This document shows, piece after piece, positions 23,143 through 35,100 of a stretch of 64,000 nucleotides of DNA. The position numbers were made by a program, and so were the translations under genes. The notes under the pieces are model-generated. The model was given only the letters and a program-made list of their open reading frames with translations, was not told the origin of the DNA and did no database searches. The stretch's first letter is position 1; every line of letters begins with the position of its first letter. Origin of the DNA: Centroberyx gerrardi (Eukaryota; Chordata; Actinopteri; Beryciformes; Berycidae); contig NC_136000.1 in NCBI RefSeq assembly GCF_048128805.1, forward strand, positions 11,496,354 through 11,560,353, written 5' to 3'.

Positions 23143-26100
23143 AGTGTAGTAGAGGCCTCACCCTGAAAGTCCAGCTCAACAAAAGAAGATAGGCTCCCCT
23201 CCCCCAGGGACACAACAGCCAAACACAAAAGGGAACGTGACCTATGACCCTGGGGAAAAGCAAGAACCAAGACGCCAAGAAAAACTGCATTTTAACCAGC
23301 TCACTTTCGGTTGTAACAGATTTATTGACTTATCTGCAATAGGTAAGATAATAAACCGGCTGGGACTGACCATATTTATTTGCTCAATCCAAAACAAAAA
23401 AAAACAGGCAAGTACCTAATTTACAGGCCTGGGACCAGTGAAAGTGTGGAAATAGGAGCAAAATGATTAATCTTGATGATAATGGGCACTATATTGGACA
23501 TCCTAAATTGCTCTCTAATCAGTAGATCCTTGACTTGTGCACAGACTACCTTACCAAAACCACGATAGGATCAGCTGCCACTCAAATATGCCACTTAACA
23601 CATGTTTTTTTTCTGAAAAGGCTATAGAAATCCTATAATTAATTGTAGTCGTTATAGGAATATTACAGGATTATAGTGATACCAGATGAGATACAAAAAT
23701 GCCACAAACTACAATAGGGTCACTATAAACTCACTACTGAATTCAATATAAGTCCCTATAGTGATATAATAGTGATTTTACATCGGGGTACACGCGCTGC
23801 GAGCCAGGCTGAGCAGCAGTAAGCATGGCTTTCAGACTTTTGTTAAGAGGCCACGCCTCTGCTTTGCTGCAGCTCGCTGTGCAGTGTGACAGCAGCTTGA
23901 CTGAATTTATTTCAGTTGGGGACGGGAGAAAATTAGGAGGAAGAATACGGCGAATACCGGTTTCCTCTCCCATGCCGTTTTGAAGACGCCCCCCCCCCTG
24001 CACCTGTTCTGCTCAGTCTCCTCGCCGTCTCGCAGGAGTTGAGCCTCTTGCGAGTGGACGTCGCTTCTCATTGTTTGATAGGCGTTGTTGTTTTGAACAT
24101 GACTTCGGCGTACAACCTGGATTTTCACCCTTTGGCCGAAAGTCGGTTAATGAGTTCGAGTGATACAATGTAAGTAACCCAACTGTCGATTTGTCTTGCA
24201 TTCTTCCCCGCCCAAACCTTGGCGTGCTTTGGAAGAGAAGCAAACACACTGTTCAGGAGGGACTTGGGAGTTAGCTAACGTTAGCTTAACTAGGAACTGA
24301 GATGCTAACGTTGCTAGTAAAGCTAATGTAACACGAATAATATCGCAGGCAATACGCCCTGCCGAAGTTAACCCAGTTAACCTAACTTTAACTTAGAATA
24401 AAGATAATTTAACCACAAAAAAATCGCCTAAGTAAATGTAACGTTAACTGTAGCCATGACTGAGCACATATCTTCTGGGCTATATATTGCTCGAAAAGAC
24501 CAAAAGCAAACGCCGCTGGCTAGCGACGGTATCGGATATTGTGCGCGCTAGAATAGTCAAGTGACATGTGCTTCCGGAGATCACACGTTTCGGTATCAAA
24601 CTAAAAAACAGTCTTGGGCAACCTTATAACGACAGTAGTCTCGTCGGTCTTTTTGTTTACTTATACAAACACGACACCCACCGTCTTGTTTTCGTGGTTA
24701 AGTTCGAGCTGAACAAGTTCACATCGACGTGTTCTCGATCGAAGGGGTAGGTGGTAGATTGGGCTTCATAGTCAATATGCTACGCTTCAAAGGGAAGTAC
24801 ACTGAATACCTTGTTAACGTTATATTGCTTGCTTGTGCAGTCGTGTAAGTCAGCACTGGCTAATATAGGATATTGCCGTGCTTATATCAGCGTGTATTAT
24901 TATCATTACTCATAGACTTCTTCAATTTTAATAGGGGAAGCTCAATAAGGCAACTGAACCTTCTTTGTAAGCAGCACACGAGCTAAGCTTGGCTTGCCTG
25001 GCGCACTCCCAGTCCCTCCCTGTCTGTGCTAGCAATCTAGCTAGCTAACATCGTTAGCTACAGCTTATAGATTTCCATCGGTGCTCCATGTTGAATTTAG
25101 AGTGCTTACTTAACGACAGAAAACACGTGGTTGCTACATTGGTCCATTAATGGAAATCTTGTGACAGGGCATGCAAACAGAGAAGAAAAAAAAACAACAA
25201 CCAGCAGACAACTGAACGGACCATTTTATAACTCTGTCCTCCCCTCTCGGTACGGCTAATTCTGTTTAACAGGAGCAGTGCCAAAACTCTAACTGCCTTC
25301 ACAAGGCTGTTTAAAGTCTGTATGTTTACAGTTTCTAGTATGTTATCTTTATTTTGCAGCAAAATGGGCTTGGTCCCATGATTTTATGTCCTTGCACTTT
25401 CAGCAAAGTGTTCAGTGTTCACAATTAGTATTTCACACTGTCCCAAAGTTTTTTCCTCTATTATTTTAATGTTATTTTGAAAAGGTATTTCTTTAAATCC
25501 TTTCTATCAGTTTTTGCCTGTCATTGAATCATGTCAGAGGCTGGTTGGTATGAATGAGCCCAGACTGCAAATTCATTTCTTATCCAAGGAATTACATTAT
25601 GATCTGTTCCTTCATCCTTAAACCAAATCTTGGTGTCCTATGATAATAACCCCAAATCAAGGAGTGCTTGTAGAATTTAATGGGTTTGACGGCACTTCTG
25701 GCAGTTCTCTATATGCCTGAAAGGCTAGGTGTGGACCTTTTTTTAACTCATTTGACGAGGGATGTCTTATCTTCTGGCTTCAGAGACAGTGAGGTGGTGA
25801 TTAGATCTGGCCCCAGCTGTATTTGATTGATTAGTCCTCTGATTGGTGACAGTGAGAGTGACTATCTGGGCTTAAGCGTGATCCTTTGGCAGCAGACGCC
25901 GGCATAGTGCTATGTCAGTGAGCTAAGCGTCATGGTGATCCCTTTGTTGTGGACGGGGAGCTGTTGATCTGAGCGAAGTGTAGGCTCTTGGCACCGGGTC
26001 CGAGGGCTGCTCGGGCCAGCTGTTCTGACCCCCCCTCACTGTGACGGCGGTGGTGGGAGAGCGCCATACAGACAGATGTTGAAGGCCGGGAGCAGGAGGG

Positions 26101-29100
26101 CTCTGATCTGGCCTGTCACCTGTTCCTCTGCTCCTGCTGCTAGTGTGGCGCGCCAACGACCCTGTGTCTAATTAGAAGACTGCCTGGCCCGGACCAACAT
26201 GCTCAACTCGGCCTTGGAGCGTTCATAATCATGCTCCCTATCTCTAATGTGGGGTGGTGTGGTCGAAGGTTGAGCAAATTCTCCTGCAAGTTTCACAAAC
26301 GCATGGTATTGTGGGACAGTGTTACATAAGGTCAGATGCACCCACCGTGTTCACAAAATTGTCAATACGGTGTGGCTGTTAAGTCATCGCCACAATCTAC
26401 ACTACAGTCCTAGGGAAACGGCACAGGAACAAACTATGGGATGTTCAAGCTTTAATGATTTTATGGGAAATGGAGATCATTGAGCATAAAGCTAATGAAC
26501 TGTTTAGGCCAGCATGCTTGTGACCTAGAAGTCAACAGTCTACGTCTGCAGTCCACGTGAAGTGGAACCAGCTGTTTGTTGAAAAAGCATTTCTCGGGTG
26601 GCCAAGTCAGAGTAGCAGTAGTGGATTGGGTGGAGGAGGTGTGTGTCAGCTGGCTAACCTTTCTCGTTTGGATTCATGCCTAAGTGGAACAGAAAGCCTC
26701 ACTGACAGTTAGGGCTATCATATTGTGATTATTTCGCTGAATGTTGCAGTACAGTATACAGATAGTTTTCAGTGTTTTAGATTTTTAAGCAAACAAAAAA
26801 ATGAAATGTTTTTGCTGAATGTTTGCTGTCTTTGAATACAATGAAAGATTTTTTTTTTTATCATGTGCAATTTGAATTATACACCAGAAATTGGGCTCAG
26901 CACCAGAATACCATGTTTAGGAATCCATTTTGAGCGTCCGCCACTGATAAAATAATTACAGACTCTTCCGATTTGAAAATTAAAGTAGTTCATTTTGCAA
27001 TTTTCATTTTCTTTTTTCCCAATTTAATTGTGCAGCCCTACTGACGGTTCTAAAACTCTGTGGATGGGTGCCGTTTGTAAGCATAGACTGGAAATAAAAA
27101 TAACATGTTTAGTAAGGGGTGTCCCGTATTCATTAAAGATGTCATGTAGCCTATTTCAGGTTAGGATAATGGATGACTTGGTAAGTCAGTGCAGTAAGCC
27201 CACTCTGTCAAAGTAAGCAAGTGTAATTGCTGCTTTTAGTGTGCTGTTTGTCTCTTCATTTGAGATGCCTCGCTACGGCTGCTGCCTCTGCCAATGAGCT
27301 CCACCTGAAGATTTGCATTCATGCTCCATCTGAGAGAGATGTGACCAGAGTTTATTTGGTTGGAATATTATGCTGAATATTTGACTATTCGTTTACACTG
27401 GCTTTACTTAGCAACGTCATCCATAACCGCCAGGGACGCATGGTGTGATTATGGAGCTAATGGGGCGGGCCTTGTCATCAGATGCTGGCCGTCTGTTAAC
27501 ATGGGGCCCATTCAGAGGCTGATTGAACATGTCTGTCTTCATCAGGGGTAATGCAACAATGAAATCAGGCCATATTGAGCTGAATTGGTGTTAATGCCAG
27601 GAGGAAAATGTCTTAATACCTTCTCATCAGAACCCCGATTTGCTGATTAGGGTCCACCACTTAGTATGGAAATCAAATAATGCACCGTTCTGTTTCCGCT
27701 TTCCCGACTGAAGTGGCATCCATCCTTGGTCGCCATTGTTTTTTCGAGCCTTGGTCCCGTGATTCAGGGTGACTCTTCAGTGCCTCTTATGGATTTTATT
27801 AAAGGGTCCAACTGCTAACGTTGTGTGAGACCTGCTTCCGAGTCCAAGGCTGTCAGATGGGTATTTTTATTCCAAGTCTGTGATCACTTACTCAACCTGT
27901 CAACGAATATTCTTCCTCTTTTTGTGTTGCGTACTAGGTAGTGGAGGAAATAGACAGAGCTAGTGAGAGAGCCTTTATGTCCTACTTGACAGCTGTCAAA
28001 GATATTACCAAGGCATTAGAGGCATTCTGACTTTCTATGTCTCGTCGAAGCAGCTTATAAGGCCATTGGTTTCCTGAAAAAAGTATCATGATTTTATTCA
28101 GGGTATTACTAGCAAACAGCTGTTTCACTTGACTGATCTTCCTCTTTTCTCAGAAGCATTTACGTGCGTCCATGTGAACTTTGGCTTTCTTTTTTATCCC
28201 CAATAAAGCATGACAGCAGTGTGCTGCTGGCTGCCAAAACAACCCTGAGGCAAGGGAGCAAGTTTTAGTCTATTACTCAAACAGGAAGAACCTTGGCAAT
28301 ATGTGTAACGTTGCCCAGACGGGACTTGTTCGGATCAATATTTTAATTATAGCAACATTATGGTGGTGTAATTGAATGACATTGTAAGTAACTAATGGCA
28401 ATTATTAAGGTACATTAATGGCAGGCATCATAATAATGAAAGTGAACACAATTAAAAGAGAGGAATAAGAGATTACTTTCCATCAGTGGTGATGACAAAA
28501 CTCTCTGCTTCAACTAGGTCATCACGGTGCACATTGTGTTGCCTTTGACTTCCGGTGGTTTTAGGATGAGTAACATCAACTCACACAGCGCTGAGTTTTC
28601 AAAATCATGTGCGGTACTAGGCAAATTGGGTGGCTTTCTATAATGGGAGCAGCAAAGGTGTTACTGGCATACTTGTGCGGTCAGAGCTCACCAACGGGGA
28701 AGACACATGGTCCAGATAAATCACCTGTTTTATGGGAGGTGCAACAGCAAGTATGCAACTGTCGGGGCTCTGAATGACTCGTCAGCTGCTCCAGGGCGTC
28801 TTGGAGCGCGATGGCCTGCCACATCGCAGGGCTGTTTCTGGAAGCTCAGCAAAAGACTTCCATCAGTAATGTCGGGGAACATTCTGCAGGGCGGTGTAGT
28901 GTGTGGGGAGACCAGCCTTCAATAGGGGTGGGACGATATATCGCAATACAAAAGTGTGACAATACGTATCGTGTGGCAGAAAATTAACCGCAGTATTAGT
29001 TACATTTAATTCTGCTGTAGTAATCACAAATGAGACGGCGTGCCCATCACAATTTCACAAATTCTCCATGGAAATTATATTATTTACACTTTGTAATGAA

Positions 29101-32100
29101 ATTTGTAAGTTGTTGTTTACATTCTAGCAACCCAGTGCCCCTGCTAGAAAGATTTGTGGCTCAGAAATGAACATAATTCATACTTTGTTGTCATTGAAGT
29201 TTTATTTATTACATCATATCGTGGTTGTATTGAATAGTGAGCCCCATATCGCGTATCGTGAAATAAGCATCCGTCCTGCTGAAGTGTCCTTGAGCAAGAT
29301 GGTCAGGTCCAGGGGCGCTCTTCTGTAGCTGACCTGTCTGTGGAGGAGTCAGGCGAAAAGAGAATCAGTAAAGTTTCAAATAATATACAATGGATACTTG
29401 TGGGGCACTGTGCGCCTGTTGGCAATACAAAGTTATATATTCTTTCCATTTTACAGTCTTTTAACAGCAGCGACAACATTGTTAATGTTTTGCAAGACTA
29501 ACAGAAATACAAAATGGATGTTAAGACTTGCTTCTCCAATGATCTAAAAATGGATGGTCTGAATGAGAATGTGTGAGCAGGAGATGAATCCCACTATCAT
29601 TTTTTCCCCTGCTTAGCCCCGCCTCTCCATGTCCAGGCATGCTTCCTGTCAAAGTTTTGTAGATGAGGGTAGTTTTGTTTCTGGGACCCAGGGTCGCTCC
29701 TACGCCCGATCTAGGATCAGTTCTAGTGTGCAGTTTGAGAATAGCTTGTTATTTATATCATGAGATATGGACAGTTGTGCTGTAATTGTATTTTTTGTGG
29801 GGGGAGGAGTAGTACGGCTAGGTGATGGAATTTTATTGTACATTTTTCTCAAGCTGTAGAGGTAATTTTCCAGCTGTGAGGGCCACCGCAGCTAAATGAA
29901 TGTAAAGGAAACACTGTATACAGGAGTATTGCTCTTGAGCTTTTATTGTGATGGGTAGTTAAGATTTTTTTGAATATGTAACATGTCCATTTCACCAAGT
30001 GAGTTTTACTGTTCCCACAGCGAGGTTGTATCACAGGGTGCTCGGCAAAATGGCGTCAGAGTGCCACTGGCAAAACTGGATAAATGGTGTCACACACCAC
30101 AGTGCCGAGGCCCTAGTAGACGTAGCCTTCGATGTGTTCCAAAGCATCCCTCTGACTTGGCCCATTGTACTGTAGAGGGAACGGTGAATAGTGTTCTCCA
30201 GCATGGGGGAACAATATGTGATTGTTCCCCTGCTGTGGTGAAGAAGCTGTAGGTTACTCCCTGTACCATCGCCAAAACGCCCGAGGAGGAGATGGACCGC
30301 AAAATCCCTGTCTGCTAACCGGCGATTCTTAGAGGTTTAGAGCTCTGCAGTGCTGTTTTCGTGTAGCTGTCGGGGGCTGGTGGGGGGGCAGTCGCCCCTT
30401 TTGTTTGTGGAGAGAAGCTTTTCTTTCGCTGGTCTTTTTTTTTTGTTTTTTGTTTATCTCAGTCATCATTTGGATGTATTGACAGTCTGCACTGGGCAAG
30501 TAGTGCTGGTAGAAAAAGACTAAAAAAGCTGTTTGTAAAGAGGTGTGGAGTTGGATTTGAAGAACGGGTTGAAGTGTGATTTGTCAGTATGTCGTTTAAG
30601 TCCTTCAAGGAGTTTGGCGTTTCTGCCGAACGCCTGGGCTCAATTTGTAAGAGATGGATGGCTCGTGTCCAAAGGTCTGTATGCAAAATTCTCATTACTT
30701 GATTTAGTTTATCTCTGTGTCAGTCTCTCTTTCCGCCTACAGTCTCGTTAAAAGTAATTGGGGACTGTCTGTTGTGCCAGATTGATATCTCCACTTGAAT
30801 CCCATGTGTCTCCACCTTACGTGTGCTCTCCCTGTGATCCTCAGCCCGGGTGCAGTCTGGTAGCACCATGTGTACCGGGAGTGATACCTTATGCTCAACA
30901 TGATTTCTCTGTGCCTGGACAACTGGTGGATTGCTGTAGCTCCAGCCTTATGCCTAGTCTATAGCCAGTCTAGCCCTATGTGTGTGAGTGAGACAAAGGT
31001 GCTGTAGTTGCAGGTACACTTTTGGTTATTGACTCTCCCTCAGGCTTGCCTCAAAGGAAAATGGCATTATTCAGTATTTCACTCATCTCCATCATTCTCC
31101 AGTACTCCAGACCAACCTGCATTGTTGTTCAGTATGTTGTTAACTAAGCAATTCAAAGTTGTTATACCATCCACTGCTCAAAGCATTGCATTTGGTTTGA
31201 AACGGCTGTCAAACTGGCATCCTTGTCAACAAAACTATGATTTATTGCTTTGAATTTAGCTGCTTGCTTTTTTTGCAGGAAAATAACATATATTGCATTC
31301 AGGCAATAAGTTGAATTGCAAGTTCCTAATAAAGTAGTATTTGCAAGTGTGCAGCAGGAACAATACCGTTTGTGTTGCAAGTGTTGCAAGCTGTTACACA
31401 ATATGTGTCAAAAGATGGTTGTCAGGTGAACACCTGTCAGCAAGCAAGCGCCTGTTGCTGATTTTATTAGTCCTGACCTGAAGGAAAAATTCTGTTTTTA
31501 AAATGTTAATTATTGGGACCTTGTTTCAAATTATAACTGCAAAGCCATACATGTGGCAATGGTCAATAGGTAATGTAAAACAGAGAGGTGATGGAGAGAC
31601 TGAGGCAAAAACTGAACTAGTATTTCCCTTTTAATAACCCTGAGAATGCTGATCTCTCCACTGCCATCAGGCTAAGTAGTCCTCACCACTCTGGAGTAGG
31701 CCTGGCTTTGCACCTCTTTATTTAGTTAACTCAATACACTTGGCTTCCCGTTAGTGTCTTTCCCCTTTGATAGGGTTGTAGAGGCCTACTTAAAGTGCAT
31801 TGTCAGATGCTCTGTCAGTTTTTGATTTTCAAATATTTTTTAGCTGGTTAGGGTAAGCTATTCGATTTTTCTATATGCTGTAGACTCAGCAGTGTATGCG
31901 TACTAAATATGAACAGCTTCAGGTTCTGAAATATGTCTTGGCAGGCAGTGTAGGACATTTATCATAACTTTTCATTCCAGTCCAAATATTAATCCCAGAA
32001 TCCCAGTCGTATTATTGATGCATTTTGTTCCGTCTCCAGTGGATTGATGCAGTGATGAACACAGAATCTATCCTATTTTGGTTTAAAATGACTGAAATGA

Positions 32101-35100
32101 GAATTCTAATTACAAATACCTTTTTTTCCCTTCTCCCCCTTAGCAACGGCAACGGCAGCAAGATGAACGGGTCGCTGGAGCACTTGGACCAGCCAGACCC
32201 AGACTCCATCAAGATGTTTGTGGGCCAGATCCCACGCTCCTGGTCTGAAACAGAGCTGAAGGAGCTTTTTGAGCCCTTCGGCACTGTGCACCAGATCAAC
32301 ATCCTCCGTGACCGCACCCAGAACCCCCCTCAGAGCAAAGGTACTGCCAGGACTGGAAATTATTTTTTTGTTTCTAAGTCACAGTGGCTGGTAAATTCCA
32401 AAATTTGCCAGACACTTCCAGTATTTTATCAGCAAATTTGATTTTGAATAGATTAGGACATCCAAATGATGGTTGGTTACCTGCCAAAGTGGTTAGTAGC
32501 ATGGAGTAACTTGCTGGCCACAGTTCAATTTTACCAGCATTTGGCTGGTGCCTGGTGTTAACACAAAATCCTACTATCACCACCATCACCCATTGTCGCA
32601 TTTCAACACAATACCCTGAGGCAATGCACAGCATTACTTGTGTTCACATGCAATACAGCTGTGTTTGTGCTTACCGATGAAGAGATGATTCAATCATCTG
32701 TTGCGTTTCAGGGTTAAAAAATAACACCCTTTTTCATAACCCTGCATTATGGAAATGTTCTTTTTACTAAGCCGTGCTGGTTTAAAAGCAGTGTTGTATG
32801 AAGGAGGGTGTAGGGAAGAGTGTTACTCGTCTGCAATTTTCCATTAAGACATCCATCGATGCACTCACCTTAGAAAGAGTGCTCGAGTTGAGCGATTCAG
32901 TTTAGGTTGCAATTAGAGGAGACAGTGAAGTGGAAGCCTGCCGTCTGCAAAGAGCTGCAGAGTGCCACTGGAAGTGCCCAGTCTCCCGGAACTAACTGCA
33001 GGTGAATAAAGTAAAAGACAGCTTCCTTGATGTAAATATCCTGAGTTTGAGACGTTTCCAAAATTTCAATTCCCTCGATACTTGGGTGACTCGCTACGCT
33101 TTAAAGCCCTAATCCACTCTTGGGTTTTAATGTGGGACCCCCTTTGATGCTGGGATTTAGCGTCTGTATGGAGTCTATCTGGCTCTGCCAGTGGTTCGAG
33201 AGTTGTCACTGAGATTTGGTCAGGTAGAAGATGCGTGTCTCACCTCCTGAGCTGTGACAATCTAGCCTTGCACTCTTCCAAATTTAGGCTGGTACTGGAA
33301 CAGCACTTGAATTCACATGGACACTCTTTAACATAAACTTGTGCAAATCTAACATCACCCAATAATCCTGTGTGTGCTTTCAAAGGTAGACTAATTCTCC
33401 GGGGTACTGATTATGCGGTATGTATACAGCCGACATTGTGCGGCTCATTGGGCGGCTGAATAGTTCAAAGCCCCCTTTTTTAGCAGAAAGCTCTCCCCTG
33501 TTCCTAGGCGGAGTGTCAGCTGTGATGGCCTATTGACATGTTAATGCCATGTTAATGTATTCTAATAGATAATCTGGCCTGATCACAGCGGCCTTTTGCC
33601 TCGCCTAGCCTGTGTGAGGTGAATTCGTTTGAGCAGCACCCCCCACCCCCCCACAATCATTTCCACTGGCCTCCTTCTCTTCTCTCCTCCCTCCTCCCCC
33701 CTCATGCCATGCTGAGGACCGGTAGTCATACCCCTGCTGGGAGAACTGGGGGCAGTTTTATCAAAGAAAGGCTGCCTGATGCCCTCTGGCCTATACTTTG
33801 TTTGCACACCAGATAATACACCCTTCACCCCTTCTTATGTCACCAATCTTGCTTTTGCTTGATTCATTCGTTGGAATCACTGTAATCCCATTTCCGTTTT
33901 GGTTGTTTGTTTTGCCACAAATCTATTGTGGAGCCATCAGATTTGCGTTTTTTGTTTTTTTTTAGGTCACATCTACTGCAGGTTATGAAAAAATCATCTG
34001 ATAACTATCACGCCTCTCTGGATGGTTTATTTAGCTCCAGTAAAGCGGAGGCAGGGCTAAGTAGCAGAGAAAGAGAGCTCAGCTGGTTCTGAGAGAAGAG
34101 AGCAGCTCGATGCATATTAGAGTTCACCAGCTCTCCCCGCGGCCTGGGAGCTCCAGTAACAGCATAATACACACTATGTAGGTCAGAGACGCTGCAGTGC
34201 TCCACTTCCCCAGCCCAGTGAAACTGACAGGCTGGAACGCCACTGGCGGTCTGCTGGGACGGAAGGATGAGAGGCTTTTTTTCCCCTCCCCCCTGCTCTT
34301 CTTTTCTCCACCCCCCTCCCCCAACACCTCCTCCCTCCTCCCCTGACTCCTCTTCTTCGCTCTCCCTCCTGCTCTCTCTGTCTCTTTGTGCCATTTCCAT
34401 GTCTCTCATCTTCGTGTGTGTGTATGTTTTTCTATGTGAGTGTATTCTTATGTAATGCAGCACCACTCACTCTGTTGATGTGTGGGTTCTTTGCCCTGGC
34501 TTGTCCGTACTGTGTTGACCTGTCCACCGCACATCAGTGGCTGCTGACAGCTATCCGACCCTGTGGTCTTCTCTGTAGCCATGTCACACCACAGCCTTCA
34601 ACCATCTCGTTATCTCCCTTACCCTCACTGCAAGCTCCTACATGTACTGTGCACACCATGTAACAGTCGGCGCTAAGAATATCACGTCACATGTTCCCAA
34701 CATGTGATGTGCATAGAACACGCTTTTGTCTGTTAAGATTCTTTACTGTTCTTGAGCAGCTGTGGTATAACACCTTTTGTTCTTGCTGTGCTGTGTTTTT
34801 AATGCTGTTTTTGTCTCTTTCTCCCCCTCCCATTGTTTGTCCCTGTTTCTCTCTCTATCTGCAGGATGCTGTTTTGTAACTTTTTATACAAGAAAAGCCG
34901 CACTGGAGGCCCAGAATGCACTGCACAACATAAAGACCTTAAGTGGGGTGAGTAAGCACTGTATGGGCTGCTTTAGCTGCTTGAGCCCCTTCACATCCCT
35001 GGTGCAGGCTGTGAGCTGTGTGCTGGCCGATAATGAGCTCTCAGCTCACTGAACGCCTGTCTGGCCTGAGAACGTAGCTCAGGCCTCACCATGCACCAAC

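Noticed and set aside
34008..34466. 152-codon antisense ORF
   Set aside because: Lies in a purine/pyrimidine-skewed low-complexity block of celf2 intron 2; Gly/Glu-rich artefact.
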